From the NCBI RefSeq assembly GCF_000377565.1, contig NZ_KB898364.1, positions 145,308 through 209,307 on the forward strand: a DNA stretch of 64,000 nt, read 5' to 3'. This stretch comes from Rhizobium sp. 2MFCol3.1. GTDB taxonomy: Bacteria; Pseudomonadota; Alphaproteobacteria; Rhizobiales; Rhizobiaceae. The translations under genes and the position numbers were made by a program. The notes under the pieces were generated by a model. The model did not search any database. It saw only the letters and a list, made by a program, of their open reading frames with translations, and was not told the origin of the DNA. How positions within the stretch are numbered: the stretch's first letter is position 1; each line of letters begins with the position of its first letter. Below are positions 17,215 to 25,823 of this stretch, piece after piece.

Positions 17215-17613
17215 CTAAGAAGCTACGGCTTCTTCGCTACCCCGGCGTCGCTGGATCACGCTTTCGACCGTCGCGATGGCTACCGTCGCATTGTAAGGCT
17301 TCGGCAAGAACTTCGCTCCCGCTGGCAGGTCGGACGGATTGACATCCGCCCTGCCCGAAGTCACGACAACACCCATGTGCGGGCTAACACTTGCCACCAT
17401 GTTGGCAAGGTCTATGCCGCTCAGGCCACCAGGCATGTCGACATCGGTGAAGATCGCGTCGACATCCGTTCGCATGCCAAGCACGCCTACGGCTTCCAGC
17501 ACCGATCCGGCCTCCAAAACAGCGAACCCAGCGCCTTCCAACGCATCCGCAATAAACAAGCGGATCAACGGTTCGTCTTCAACCACAATCACAATCCGGG
17601 CGGGCATCGTCAT
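17215..17613 (-). CDS. Single-domain response regulator (CheY/FixJ-receiver type)
   Basis: A 132-aa receiver only. Acidic pair EDE in IVIVVEDEPLIRLF (~11-13), phospho-acceptor Asp in DAIFTDVDMPGG (~55-58), Thr in VVVTSGR and Lys in KFLPKPYN. There is no output domain, so it should act by protein contact or as a phosphate sink. It is encoded just upstream of the HWE kinase on the same strand and is a natural partner for it; this GG-SGIDLA type is common beside HWE kinases. Confidence 0.92.
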   Translation of the reverse strand: MTMPARIVIVVEDEPLIRLFIADALEGAGFAVLEAGSVLEAVGVLGMRTDVDAIFTDVDMPGGLSGIDLANMVASVSPHMGVVVTSGRADVNPSDLPAGAKFLPKPYNATVAIATVESVIQRRRGSEEAVAS

Positions 17614-17806
17614 ATCGGTTCCCCTAGTTGTCAGAGGAGTAACGCGGCTTTCCGCGAGGTGGCCTCAAAACATCCACAGCGAGTTGGAAACATATTTAAT
17701 AAAATGCGAACAAAACCTCGAAGGATCACTGCGCGCATAGGCACTGCATCCCGCGAGCCTGCCATTCTTGAGCATGCCCAGCAGGACACCACCTGCGTTT
17801 TCGACT

Positions 17807-18091
17807 TCAGTGTAGGGTCGAAGTAGCGTGACGGCTTGAGACGACCTTGCGAACGGCACCGACGAGGCGAGCGGTAGACATCACGATCTCGCTCGCCACA
17901 TCTGCATCTCCCTCAGCTACATCGGCTGCGAGCTCCCCGATTGACATAGTGGCGTCTCTCACCAGTTCGGCTAACCGCTCGCTGTCTTCAGGTAGTTGCC
18001 GGGCAAACGCCGCCAAGAGTTCGCTGAATTGGAGATGGACGGCCCGTATCTGCTCGGTCGTCAATGACCTGCGTGGCGAATGTTCCGACAT
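17807..18091 (-). CDS. Small helical hypothetical protein (94 aa)
   Basis: Sequence MSEHSPRRSLTTEQIRAVHL continues as acidic amphipathic helices (ELLAAFARQLPEDSERLAEL, ELAADVAEGDADVASEIVMS). Soluble, with no Cys and no signal peptide. No recognised family. The start sits 30 bp downstream of a strong bidirectional terminator, so it has its own promoter. Confidence 0.6.
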   Translation of the reverse strand: MSEHSPRRSLTTEQIRAVHLQFSELLAAFARQLPEDSERLAELVRDATMSIGELAADVAEGDADVASEIVMSTARLVGAVRKVVSSRHATSTLH

Positions 18092-18120
18092 CCATCGTCC
18101 TCTATGATGGTTTCATTGCA

Positions 18121-18154
18121 AAAAGGTCGGGTGGCTGTTGGCACCCGACCTTTT
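18121..18154. terminator. Bidirectional rho-independent terminator
   Basis: A perfect 13-bp stem AAAAGGTCGGGTG / CACCCGACCTTTT around an 8-nt loop GCTGTTGG, with T-runs on both strands. It terminates the minus-strand gene at 18286-18528 and isolates the gene starting at 18091. Confidence 0.85.
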
Positions 18155-18285
18155 TACTGTCTCTACGACTGCCAGCCTGACCTCCATGGCTGACGTCGGA
18201 AACGCTTGCATTGCAATTACTTAGCGCGGTCGCGGCCTAGTTCAATGGCCAGCGTATGGTTTTGGATCGGAAGCGGCCCGCCTTC

Positions 18286-18528
18286 TCAATTCGAGTTTTG
18301 CACGGGCGCTGGAGTAGACACATGCCCTGAGCCTGCAGACCCGCCGGGTGTGGGTGACGTTGGACTGCGAGGAGTGAAAACGAGCAAAGCCGCGATCACA
18401 CCAAGGAAGACGACGACGGCGGCCAGACCCAATCGAGACCTGTCCCCCAGCCGCCGCGACACGGCTGGCCTGCTCGCCTCATACGGCGTGTCCTGTTCAA
18501 TCGAGCCGTCGTCTCTTTTGGTTGCCAT
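18286..18528 (-). CDS. Small single-pass membrane protein (80 aa)
   Basis: Charged cytoplasmic N-terminus (MATKRDDGSIEQDTPYEASR), one membrane helix LGLAAVVVFLGVIAALLVFT (~residues 33-52), then a Pro/Ser-rich periplasmic tail (SPTSPTPGGSAGSG). AGGAGG lies 6 nt upstream of the ATG. No family recognised; such proteins are common in rhizobial stress islands. It ends at the terminator at 18121-18154. Confidence 0.65.
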   Translation of the reverse strand: MATKRDDGSIEQDTPYEASRPAVSRRLGDRSRLGLAAVVVFLGVIAALLVFTPRSPTSPTPGGSAGSGHVSTPAPVQNSN

Positions 18529-18598
18529 GGCTGCCTCCTCGTACGAACAAGCCTATCTTTGGCCTACTCCGCTAGGCTAGATCAGCACAACGCCGACC

Positions 18599-18928
18599 TC
18601 ACGATCGATTTCTGAGCGAATAGATCGCAATTGTGCTTAACCCTAGCAGCCCCACGAAGATGGCACCAAGCGATATCGATGGGTCCTGTTTCAGGCTTGC
18701 ATTACGGCTCAGGGTGGTCTCCGCATCTCTCTCAGAGATTTTTTCCCGAAGAAGTGCTACCTGCCGCCGCAAGTTTTCGTGCTGCTCGATCAATGACGCA
18801 AGCTCTTTCTCCTCTAAGCCTTCCAGGGCGCTTTGCTCATCCGTCACCGTGTCCTCATCGAGATCGATCTCATCTCGCAGCAATGCCTGCAGGTCGATCT
18901 TTTCTGAATCCGCTGTCCGCATTTTCAC
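18599..18928 (-). CDS. Small tail-anchored coiled-coil protein (109 aa)
   Basis: Acidic helical N-terminal two thirds (IDLQALLRDEIDLDED, then LIEQHENLRRQVALLREKIS as a clear heptad helix), followed by a single C-terminal membrane helix LGAIFVGLLGLSTIAIYSL with RNRS at the end. GGAGGAG lies about 8 nt before the ATG. It is similar in design to membrane-anchored coiled-coil proteins of the ElaB/DUF883 kind, without clear identity. It may form an operon with the gene at 18528 (70 bp apart). Confidence 0.65.
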   Translation of the reverse strand: MKMRTADSEKIDLQALLRDEIDLDEDTVTDEQSALEGLEEKELASLIEQHENLRRQVALLREKISERDAETTLSRNASLKQDPSISLGAIFVGLLGLSTIAIYSLRNRS

Positions 18929-19346
18929 TCTCCTCCATTGCCATACGTGCTATCGTTCTTGGCTTTCGCAGCTGATCGGGGCCTCGCGACAACGGCGGCT
19001 GACATACAGCCCCCTTTTCAGCAACTTACGTATCCAGTCCTGGGTCATCACTGGGTGGTGCTCCAAGGCAGGGCGCTTGGTCGCCGCCCGTGCTTCGCTT
19101 CCGACCAAAAAAACGTGTGCAATGACGATGTGTTCCGCACCGTCCACCTCAAGAGAATCCGAGATAGCCGACCGGAAACACAAGGACATCAATGTCCGAA
19201 AGGTACCGTGGGCCTATCCTGTTGTCGGAGTAGCCGAGGGCTCAGTTTTTTGGCGACAAATAGGACCTGGTGCCAACGTTCGAGAGCCGTTCGGACCTGT
19301 TTCGACGGCATCATGATCTTTTCGCTTGCTTGCGCGTTAGCAGGCT
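18929..19346. other. Intergenic stretch without a supported gene
   Basis: Frames in both directions lack ribosome-binding sites and protein-like composition. The minus-strand frame 18950-19192 has a fragment (SLEVDGAEHIVIAHVF) vaguely like DUF982, too weak to call. Confidence 0.4.
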
Positions 19347-19532
19347 ATGGACAACCCAAGCGCTCCAACGAATGCAGAAACTGATCGGGCCTTAGCCCGG
19401 CTGCGCCTGTCCCAAATGGAAATTATCGAAAGTCTTCTCGAATTCGATATCAGCTCTCTTCAGTCGTACGCCGACGGTATAGCGGAGGAGCGACAATTTC
19501 TCACGAAAATCACCGAACACGGTAGGAGATGA
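19347..19532 (+). CDS. Small hypothetical protein (61 aa)
   Basis: Reads MDNPSAPTNAETDRALARLR followed by LSQMEIIESLLEFDISSLQS, a soluble helical hairpin. AGCAGG lies just before the ATG. Unknown family. It sits about 115 bp ahead of the ku genes in the same direction, but an EcfG-type promoter lies between them. Confidence 0.4.
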   Translation: MDNPSAPTNAETDRALARLRLSQMEIIESLLEFDISSLQSYADGIAEERQFLTKITEHGRR

Positions 19533-19593
19533 CTTGGCTCGCGTGAGAGACTGGTTTCCTCGGTGAGAATTTCGCCACCAGCCCCGCGAGGTG

Positions 19594-19618
19594 GGAACCA
19601 TGAATTCCAATTTGAGTT
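19594..19618 (+). promoter_or_regulatory. EcfG/RpoE2-type promoter ahead of the ku pair
   Basis: GGAAC (19594-19598), 16-nt spacer, AGTT (19615-19618): the alphaproteobacterial general-stress consensus GGAAC-N16/17-cGTT with one change at the weak C. Its -10 lies ~30 nt before the ku start at 19648. In Sinorhizobium meliloti one ku pair is known to be under RpoE2 control, which fits. This position also means the longer ku frame from 19591 cannot be the translated form from this promoter. Confidence 0.7.
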
Positions 19619-19647
19619 GTTGCATCGGCAAGTTGGAGGATACACGT

Positions 19648-20538
19648 ATGACTGCGCACCGGGCCCAATGGAAAGGCCACCTCAAGGTCGGCGAACTTAC
19701 CTGCGCCGTCGGGCTATACACGGCAGCGTCCACGTCGGAGCGGATCAGCTTTCATATGCTGAACGCAAAGACCGGCAATCGACTCAAGCGCGAATTCATC
19801 GATAGCGATACCGAGGAGGTCGTTGAGCACGACAGCCAAGTTAAGGGCTTTGACACGGGCAACGGCGACTACGTCATGATCGACCCGGAAGAAGTCGCCG
19901 CCGTCGTGCCGGACGCCGACAAGATGTTAGAGGCCGAGGCCTTCATACCACATGAGAAGGTCGACGACATTTACTTCGACAAGCCGTACTACCTCGTGCC
20001 GACCAATGACGAAGACCAGGATGCTTTCGCCAGCATCCGAGATGCTTTGGTAAAGACCAAGGCCACAGCAATCGCGCGAACCGTTCTCTTCCGAAGGGCG
20101 CGAACCGTCCTGATACGACCGCACGGCAGAGGACTGATCGCGACGATGCTCAACTTCGACTACGAGGTGCGGTCTTCCAAGGAAGCGTTCGAGAACGTCG
20201 CCAAGGTCAAGGTAGAAGGCGAAATGCTGGACCTCGCCAGACACATCATTGAAACCAAAAAGGGCGAATTCGATCCCGCCAAGACGGATGACCGTTACGA
20301 AACTGCCCTGGCGGCACTGGTCAAGGCAAAGTCCGAAGGCAAGACGCTACCGAAACCAAAGCCTATCAAAGTGTCCAAGCCTAACGACCTGCTGAATGCA
20401 CTGCGCGAGAGCGCCGGAATGGACAAGGGCTCATCCAGGAAGCCAAAAGCGGCTAACGCTAACTCCAAGAAGAAAGCTGCATCTGCGGCAAAGAAGCCAA
20501 AGGCGCGAGCAAAAACCGCGCATAAGAAGGCGAGTTAA
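19648..20538 (+). CDS. ku: Ku family NHEJ DNA-end-binding protein (first copy)
   Basis: Ku beta-barrel bridge protein that threads onto double-strand ends and recruits LigD. It starts MTAHRAQWKGHLKVGELTCA, the canonical Ku opening (WKG.L..G.....V.LY.A), with SERISFHMLNAKTGNRLKRE and EEVVEHDSQVKGFDTGNGDY in order. The C-terminal tail from ~260 is an Ala/Lys-rich extension (KPKAANANSKKKAASAAKKP), longer than in the second copy and typical of DNA-contacting Ku tails. The ATG at 19648 has GGAGG 9 nt upstream. It is followed after 3 bp by a second ku, so the pair probably forms a heterodimer like S. meliloti Ku3/Ku4. Confidence 0.95.
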   Translation: MTAHRAQWKGHLKVGELTCAVGLYTAASTSERISFHMLNAKTGNRLKREFIDSDTEEVVEHDSQVKGFDTGNGDYVMIDPEEVAAVVPDADKMLEAEAFIPHEKVDDIYFDKPYYLVPTNDEDQDAFASIRDALVKTKATAIARTVLFRRARTVLIRPHGRGLIATMLNFDYEVRSSKEAFENVAKVKVEGEMLDLARHIIETKKGEFDPAKTDDRYETALAALVKAKSEGKTLPKPKPIKVSKPNDLLNALRESAGMDKGSSRKPKAANANSKKKAASAAKKPKARAKTAHKKAS

Positions 20539-20541
20539 AAA

Positions 20542-21363
20542 ATGCCAGCCAGTCGCCCGTATTGGAAAGGCTACCTCAAGCTCTCACTCGTCACCTGCCC
20601 CGTGGCCATGACACCCGCGACTTCGGAATCCGAGAAAGTGCGGTTCCATACCCTCAACGAGAAGACCGGTAACCGCGTCGTCTCCCAGTACGTGGATAGT
20701 GTCACGGGCAAGCCTGTCTCAGATGAGCAGGAGGCCAAGGGTTATGAGCGTGGAGAGAACAACTATGTCATTCTGACCGACGAGGACTTGGAAGCTGTCG
20801 AATTGGAAACCGTTCGGACCATCGACATCGAGAAGTTCGTCCCGCGCGAAAGCATCGACTGGATTTATCTCGATACCCCTTTCTACCTGACGGCCAACGA
20901 GAAGATCGGCGACGAAGCCTTTGCCGTCATCCGCGACGCGATGAAGGCCCAGGATATGGTGGGTGTGTCTCGTGTCGTGTTAGGCCGCCGGGAACGTGTC
21001 GTGATGTTGGAAGCCAGGGATCAAGGCATTGTTGTGTGGACGCTGCGCTTCGGCGACGAGGTTCGGCCGGAGAGCGAGTATTTTACGGGCATCGAGAAGA
21101 AGGGGGATGCCAAGGGCACTTCTGCTCTGGAGACGATTATCAAGAAAAAGATGGCTGACTGGTCGCCCGAGATGGCGTCCGACCCTGTCCAGGAGAGCCT
21201 CATCAAGCTCATAGCTGACAAAAAGAAGGCCAAAATGCCATCCGGGAAGACGAAGTCGAAAGCTTCGAAAAGCGACGACCAACACGAGAGCAATGTCGTC
21301 AACATAATGGACGCTTTGAAAAAGTCGGTTGCCAAAGAGCTGAAAGCTCGCAAAGCGGGCTGA
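20542..21363 (+). CDS. ku: Ku family NHEJ DNA-end-binding protein (second copy)
   Basis: Starts MPASRPYWKGYLKLSLVTCP with SEKVRFHTLNEKTGNRVVSQ, the same domain order as the upstream Ku but clearly diverged, with a short lysine tail (KKSVAKELKARKAG). Only 3 bp separate it from the upstream stop, implying translational coupling and equal stoichiometry. Obligate heterodimer formation is inferred from the rhizobial Ku3/Ku4 precedent. Its 3' end converges on the LigC/LigD genes. Confidence 0.95.
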   Translation: MPASRPYWKGYLKLSLVTCPVAMTPATSESEKVRFHTLNEKTGNRVVSQYVDSVTGKPVSDEQEAKGYERGENNYVILTDEDLEAVELETVRTIDIEKFVPRESIDWIYLDTPFYLTANEKIGDEAFAVIRDAMKAQDMVGVSRVVLGRRERVVMLEARDQGIVVWTLRFGDEVRPESEYFTGIEKKGDAKGTSALETIIKKKMADWSPEMASDPVQESLIKLIADKKKAKMPSGKTKSKASKSDDQHESNVVNIMDALKKSVAKELKARKAG

Positions 21364-21509
21364 CCGCTTCGCATTATCTGGCGGGCGTCAGATGGTATCC
21401 GCGCGACGGTATCATCCAGAAACTTTGGGCAAAGGTCTCGGCAATGTGCCAAAGGGTGTTTCGACGACACACCGATGGTCGAATACGCCCTCTTCCTGCG
21501 ACGTCGTCA

Positions 21510-21791
21510 TCATGTCATTCTGCCCACGAGTTCCGCATACTGTGCGAACGTGTAACTTCTTCCGTGCTGACTGGCTTGATTGGCGAGAGACAAGACGCGG
21601 ATGGGAAACACCGTTGCCGCCTGATTTGAGTCAGAGACGCCGTCGCCATCAGGACGCGAGGCTGCGTTCTCGGCGCTGGCTAGGGCTTGGCCAATCTCTT
21701 CGTGGGTCATAAGCCCCTTTCGAACGATGGCTTCCGACACAGCGGCAACTGCCATAATGAGCCCTTCCACCTGCAAGTTCGCGGTATTCAT
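21510..21791 (-). CDS. Hypothetical protein (93 aa)
   Basis: Begins MNTANLQVEGLIMAVAAVSE with AIVRKGLMTHEEIGQALASA, a helical N-terminal domain. The C-terminus QASQHGRSYTFAQYAELVGR is compact. AAGGAG lies 7 nt before the ATG at 21791; the frame is open further to 21860 but overlaps the ligase. Located directly downstream of the ligase on the same strand (45 bp), it may be the last gene of the lig operon. No known NHEJ accessory recognised. Confidence 0.65.
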   Translation of the reverse strand: MNTANLQVEGLIMAVAAVSEAIVRKGLMTHEEIGQALASAENAASRPDGDGVSDSNQAATVFPIRVLSLANQASQHGRSYTFAQYAELVGRMT

Positions 21792-21835
21792 GTCCTGCTC
21801 CTTCAGTTTTGCTGTTTCTAGGTTACGTTTATCGA

Positions 21836-22852
21836 TCAAATGATTTGGTCGAAGCGACATTGCTCAGGCTTCTTGTCGGGATGCCACCGGACGATCCTCG
21901 TCCCGTGCCGAAATCGACGAGCTGTGACCTGATCGAACTTCACTTCGACGACCAATTCTGACTTTATCGGCACCCACTCCGCTGAACGCGCCGTGCTCCA
22001 GCGGCTCGGGCCACCGGGAGCTTTACCTGTGAAACCCGGCGCTTGTTGACGGGCTTCCAGTTTCGCTGTTAGCTCTGCTCGGTCGGCATCCGATATTCCC
22101 GACATGAAGCCGACGTGGTCAAGCTCTCCCTCATCGTTGTACAAACCGAGCAGCAGCGATCCGACCATTTTGCTGTCACTTTCATACCTGAACCCGCCGA
22201 CCACACAGTCGGCGGTCCTGATCCGCTTGACCTTCACCATGGCCCGCTCGCCCGGCCGATAAGGGTCTGTCAGGCGTTTGCAAACGACGCCATCGGTGTC
22301 GCTTCCCGAGTCCGCCAGCCATTTAGTGGCATCAGCTATTTTGGTGGTCGTCGGGGATAGCTGGATTATCGCGGACGCTACGTTCTTAGTGAACGATTCT
22401 AACGCGGTCCGTCTTTCTGAGAGAGGCTGGCCCAACAGAATATGGCCAGCCGGGTCCATCAGCATGTCGAAAGCAACCAGTCTCGCCGGCGTCTCCACCG
22501 ACAGCTTTTTGATCCGGCTTTCCGCCGGGTGCAATCTCATCTGGAGAGCATCGAACGAAAGCTTTCCGTCCAGATCGATGATCAGCTCACCGTCGATGAC
22601 AAACTGCTGGATATCTATCGAAGCCAGGAATGCGATGACTTCAGGAAAATAACGGCCAAGCGGCTTACCAGACTTGGCACGAATATCGACCTCGCGGCCG
22701 TTCTTGAAGGCGAGGCACCGAAAGCCATCCCACTTCGGCTCGTACGACCATCCGTCCCCCTCGGGCAGAGTCTCCGCAAGCTTGGCCTCCATTGGCTCGG
22801 TCTCGATCGACAGTTCCGATGGCGTGATCGCTGACTTGGTATTCTTGGCCAT
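21836..22852 (-). CDS. Stand-alone ATP-dependent DNA ligase (LigC-like)
   Basis: Seals nicks with ATP. The adenylation motif I is YEPKWDGFR with its lysine, followed by motif Ia/III-like FVIDGELII and LVAFDMLMD, motif IV DGVVCKRL, and motif V MVKVKRIRTADCVVGGF. A C-terminal OB domain contains GLYNDEGELDHVGFMSGIS. ~338 aa, nucleotidyltransferase plus OB only. The start MAKNTKSAIT overlaps the ligD stop by one base (TGATG), so it is translationally coupled to LigD. LigC enzymes back up LigD in NHEJ. Confidence 0.92.
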   Translation of the reverse strand: MAKNTKSAITPSELSIETEPMEAKLAETLPEGDGWSYEPKWDGFRCLAFKNGREVDIRAKSGKPLGRYFPEVIAFLASIDIQQFVIDGELIIDLDGKLSFDALQMRLHPAESRIKKLSVETPARLVAFDMLMDPAGHILLGQPLSERRTALESFTKNVASAIIQLSPTTTKIADATKWLADSGSDTDGVVCKRLTDPYRPGERAMVKVKRIRTADCVVGGFRYESDSKMVGSLLLGLYNDEGELDHVGFMSGISDADRAELTAKLEARQQAPGFTGKAPGGPSRWSTARSAEWVPIKSELVVEVKFDQVTARRFRHGTRIVRWHPDKKPEQCRFDQII

Positions 22853-25497
22853 CACGCGGCCGCCTTGGTGGACCTGGCGAGACGCTTGATCGCCTCCCCC
22901 AGGGGACGTCCAGCGTCGGAATAGTCCTCCCATGCCGATGTCTTTGCCAAGAGCGCGGGGACCGTCCTTATCGTAAACTTCTTGGGATCGAGATCAGCCC
23001 TGACCTGTCGCCAGGTGATCGGCATCGACACGGTGGCTCCGGCCCTCGCCCGAGGCGACAACGGAGCGACGGCCGTCGCCATTCGATCATTGCGGAGATA
23101 GTCGAGGAAAATGCGGCCTTCACGCAGCTTTTTGGACATCTTGACCAGGAATTGATCAGGGGCGTCCTGAGCCATCTGATTGCAGACGTCGTGGGCGAAC
23201 TGCTTGGCTTCCGGCCACCCAAGCTTGGTCTTCCGCCTGGCTAAAGGCGTCACGACATGCAGTCCCTTGCCCCCGGTTGTCTTGCAGAAGCTTGTCAACC
23301 CGAGAGCCTCCAACCGATCACGCATCTCCTTGGCGGCCTCGATGACAGTCGAGAACGGCACGTCGGGCGCAGGGTCCAGGTCAAAGACAAGGCGGCCAGG
23401 TACCTCCGGCTCGTCGGGCTGGCAGTTCCAGGGGTGAATTTCCATGGCAGCGACCTGTGCCACCGCTGCCAGCCCCTCAATCCGGTCGATCTGCAGGTAC
23501 GGCTTGCGGTCGCCGAAGACGGTGACAAGCTCCAGGAGATTGGAAGTGCCCTGCATCGCGTGGCGCTGGAAGAACTCCTCACCGCCAATGCCATCCGGGC
23601 AGCGTATAACGGATGACGGACGTCCCTTGATGTGTTCGATCATCCAGGGCCCGACTGCCTCGAAATACCGCGCCAGGTCTTCCTTGGTGACGGGCTGGCC
23701 ATCTCCGGCGTCGGGCCACAGCGGCTTGTCGGGGTGGGAGATCATGACACCCATGACGTTGGCCTTGGCATTGGAACGCCGATTATATGGCTTCGGCTTC
23801 ACGACCGGGTCTGGGACAAAATGCTCCTCAGGCTTGGCTGGCTTCTCTGCCTCAACCTCGTCGGCAGGTTTGTCCTCCCGCAGGCCCTTGAAGGCTGCCT
23901 GGCGGACGAGACCATCGGCCGTCCATCCGGCAAACTCGATTTCCGCCACCAGTTCAGGCTTGACCCAAACGACATCGGGGTCCTTTTTCGGCGCACCAAC
24001 GCCAGTGAACGGCGATGTCTTCGCGGCCACCTCTTCCAGCTTCGGCAGCAGCGTTTTCACCTTCGCCGCGCCATATCCAGTGCCCACGCGGCCCACATAG
24101 ACGAAGTTTTCACCACGATGGACACCGACGAGCAGTGAGCGAAACCTTCCATTGGTTTTGGCCCACCCCCCGATGACGACTTCATGCCCTGCCCTGCATT
24201 TCGACTTTGCCCAAGTGTCGGTTCGCCCGGAAACGTAAGGGGCGTCGGCCTTCTTCGAGACGATGCCTTCAAGTGACAGCTGGCAGGCCGACTTGAGAAC
24301 GGCGTCGCCACCGGTATCGAAATGCTCCACGAACCGAAGGCGAGCTTCGTCTTCACCTGCCTCCAACAGACCCTGAAGGCGTTCCTTTCGCTCGGTGAGC
24401 GGCTGCTCTCGCAGATCGTCACCTCCGTTGAATAGTAGGTCGAACGCGAAAAACACTAGGTCGTCGGTCTTCTTTTCAGATAGCGACGCCTGCAGAGCCG
24501 CGAAGTCCGGAGCCCCGTGTTCGTCCAGGGCGCAGATTTCACCATCGATGATGCAATCAGCCAGCTCGGACGCTGCGGCCGCGATGGCCGGATACTTCGC
24601 CGTCCAGTCGAGGCCTTTCCGGGTTTTGAGGGTGACCTCACCGTCGAGAACCCGCATCTGGATGCGGTATCCATCGAACTTGATCTCGTGAATCCAGCCG
24701 TCGGCACCCGGCGGTCGAGCCAGCGTCTCGCAGAGCTGCGGTGGAATGAAGTCCGGTACTTTAGCAGTCGGTTTTTTCTTGGTCGTATTTTGCTTGGCGG
24801 GTTTCCCTGCTGCTCCCCGCTCATCGGCCGCGAGGCCAACATTGCTGTCCCATACGGCGTCCGGTCCAATTGCTTCGCCCGCAACCATGAAAGGCTTTGG
24901 CTTCTTGCCCTTGCCGCCCGCTATTGCCTCCATCGTTCGACCGGAGGCAACGGATGTATCCTTCTCCAGGATCGCCGCGCCATCGCCGTCAACTGCATCG
25001 TCGTCATGGTGCTTGATAAGCAGCCAGTTGACGTGCTTGCCGCCGTCGCGGTCGCCGCGCATGCGGACAAGAACGAAGCTGCCGTGGAGCTTTTCACCTT
25101 CCAGGGTGAACTTGAGATCGCCTTTCTCAAGCATTTGCTGCGGGGTCTTCTTGCCTTCTGGTTCCCAGTAGCCGCGATCCCAGAGCATGACGGTACCACC
25201 ACCATATTGCCCTTTAGGGATCGTGCCTTCAAAATCGCCGTAGTCGAGCGGATGATCTTCGACCTCAACAGCCAACCTCTTGTCGCTTGGATCAAGCGAC
25301 GGGCCTTTGGTCACGGCCCATGACTTGAAGACACCGTCAAGTTCGAGACGGAGGTCGTAGTGAAGCCGCGTGGCGTCGTGCTTCTGGATGATGAACCGAA
25401 GCCTGTTCGACGGCTTGATGTCGGTGGCCCCATGCGGCTCCTGCGTGACCTTGAAATCCCGCTTTGCCTTGTATTTGGAGAGCTTTTCTTCCGCCAT
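22852..25497 (-). CDS. ligD: Multidomain NHEJ DNA ligase LigD (PE-LIG-POL)
   Basis: 881 aa in three modules. The 3'-phosphoesterase (~30-190) has FIIQKHDATRLHYDLRLE (His40, His46, Asp48) and GQYGGGTVMLWDRG. The ATP ligase (~250-540) has adenylated lysine in HEIKFDGYR (~273), CIIDGEICALD and LEGIVSKKADAPY. The primase-like polymerase (~580-870) has PLWPDAGDGQPVTKEDLARY, VFDLDPAP (metal-binding DLD) and KTTGGKGLHVVTPL. The order PE-LIG-POL is the Pseudomonas/rhizobial one, opposite to mycobacteria. It processes and seals ends held by Ku. It faces the ku pair tail-to-tail and is followed by a coupled LigC. Confidence 0.96.
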   Translation of the reverse strand: MAEEKLSKYKAKRDFKVTQEPHGATDIKPSNRLRFIIQKHDATRLHYDLRLELDGVFKSWAVTKGPSLDPSDKRLAVEVEDHPLDYGDFEGTIPKGQYGGGTVMLWDRGYWEPEGKKTPQQMLEKGDLKFTLEGEKLHGSFVLVRMRGDRDGGKHVNWLLIKHHDDDAVDGDGAAILEKDTSVASGRTMEAIAGGKGKKPKPFMVAGEAIGPDAVWDSNVGLAADERGAAGKPAKQNTTKKKPTAKVPDFIPPQLCETLARPPGADGWIHEIKFDGYRIQMRVLDGEVTLKTRKGLDWTAKYPAIAAAASELADCIIDGEICALDEHGAPDFAALQASLSEKKTDDLVFFAFDLLFNGGDDLREQPLTERKERLQGLLEAGEDEARLRFVEHFDTGGDAVLKSACQLSLEGIVSKKADAPYVSGRTDTWAKSKCRAGHEVVIGGWAKTNGRFRSLLVGVHRGENFVYVGRVGTGYGAAKVKTLLPKLEEVAAKTSPFTGVGAPKKDPDVVWVKPELVAEIEFAGWTADGLVRQAAFKGLREDKPADEVEAEKPAKPEEHFVPDPVVKPKPYNRRSNAKANVMGVMISHPDKPLWPDAGDGQPVTKEDLARYFEAVGPWMIEHIKGRPSSVIRCPDGIGGEEFFQRHAMQGTSNLLELVTVFGDRKPYLQIDRIEGLAAVAQVAAMEIHPWNCQPDEPEVPGRLVFDLDPAPDVPFSTVIEAAKEMRDRLEALGLTSFCKTTGGKGLHVVTPLARRKTKLGWPEAKQFAHDVCNQMAQDAPDQFLVKMSKKLREGRIFLDYLRNDRMATAVAPLSPRARAGATVSMPITWRQVRADLDPKKFTIRTVPALLAKTSAWEDYSDAGRPLGEAIKRLARSTKAAA

Positions 25498-25823
25498 GTA
25501 AACCTCGCCATGCTTGGGTGCAACCTCAACGTCTAAGGCGGCGAAAGGATGCAGTCGGACACCATACTGCGATGTTCAACGCATCTTCTGTGTCCCTCGT
25601 GCCGGACTTCCACTTCTGGACACGCCGCGAGCCTGGTGGGAACACCGGAAAGACGGCCTCGTTTACCTGTGCACGCACAATCGAGATAATGATGAAAACC
25701 GGGAATTGTAATGTTTTTAGTCGACAGGACGATTGTCGTTGCTTTCCGCGACGAGGTTAAGATGCTCGGCCCATTCAAAGATCACGGGCAACAATGTTTG
25801 CCCGCCTTTTAACCGCAACTGAA
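25498..25823. other. Intergenic region upstream of ligD
   Basis: Contains no supported gene and no EcfG-type or LexA-type site that I can see on the ligD strand, so ligD appears not to share the stress promoter of the ku pair. Confidence 0.4.

Noticed and set aside
18950..19192. Possible DUF982 remnant
   Set aside because: Similarity limited to a few residues; no WP or AxxFxxAA.EAG motif.
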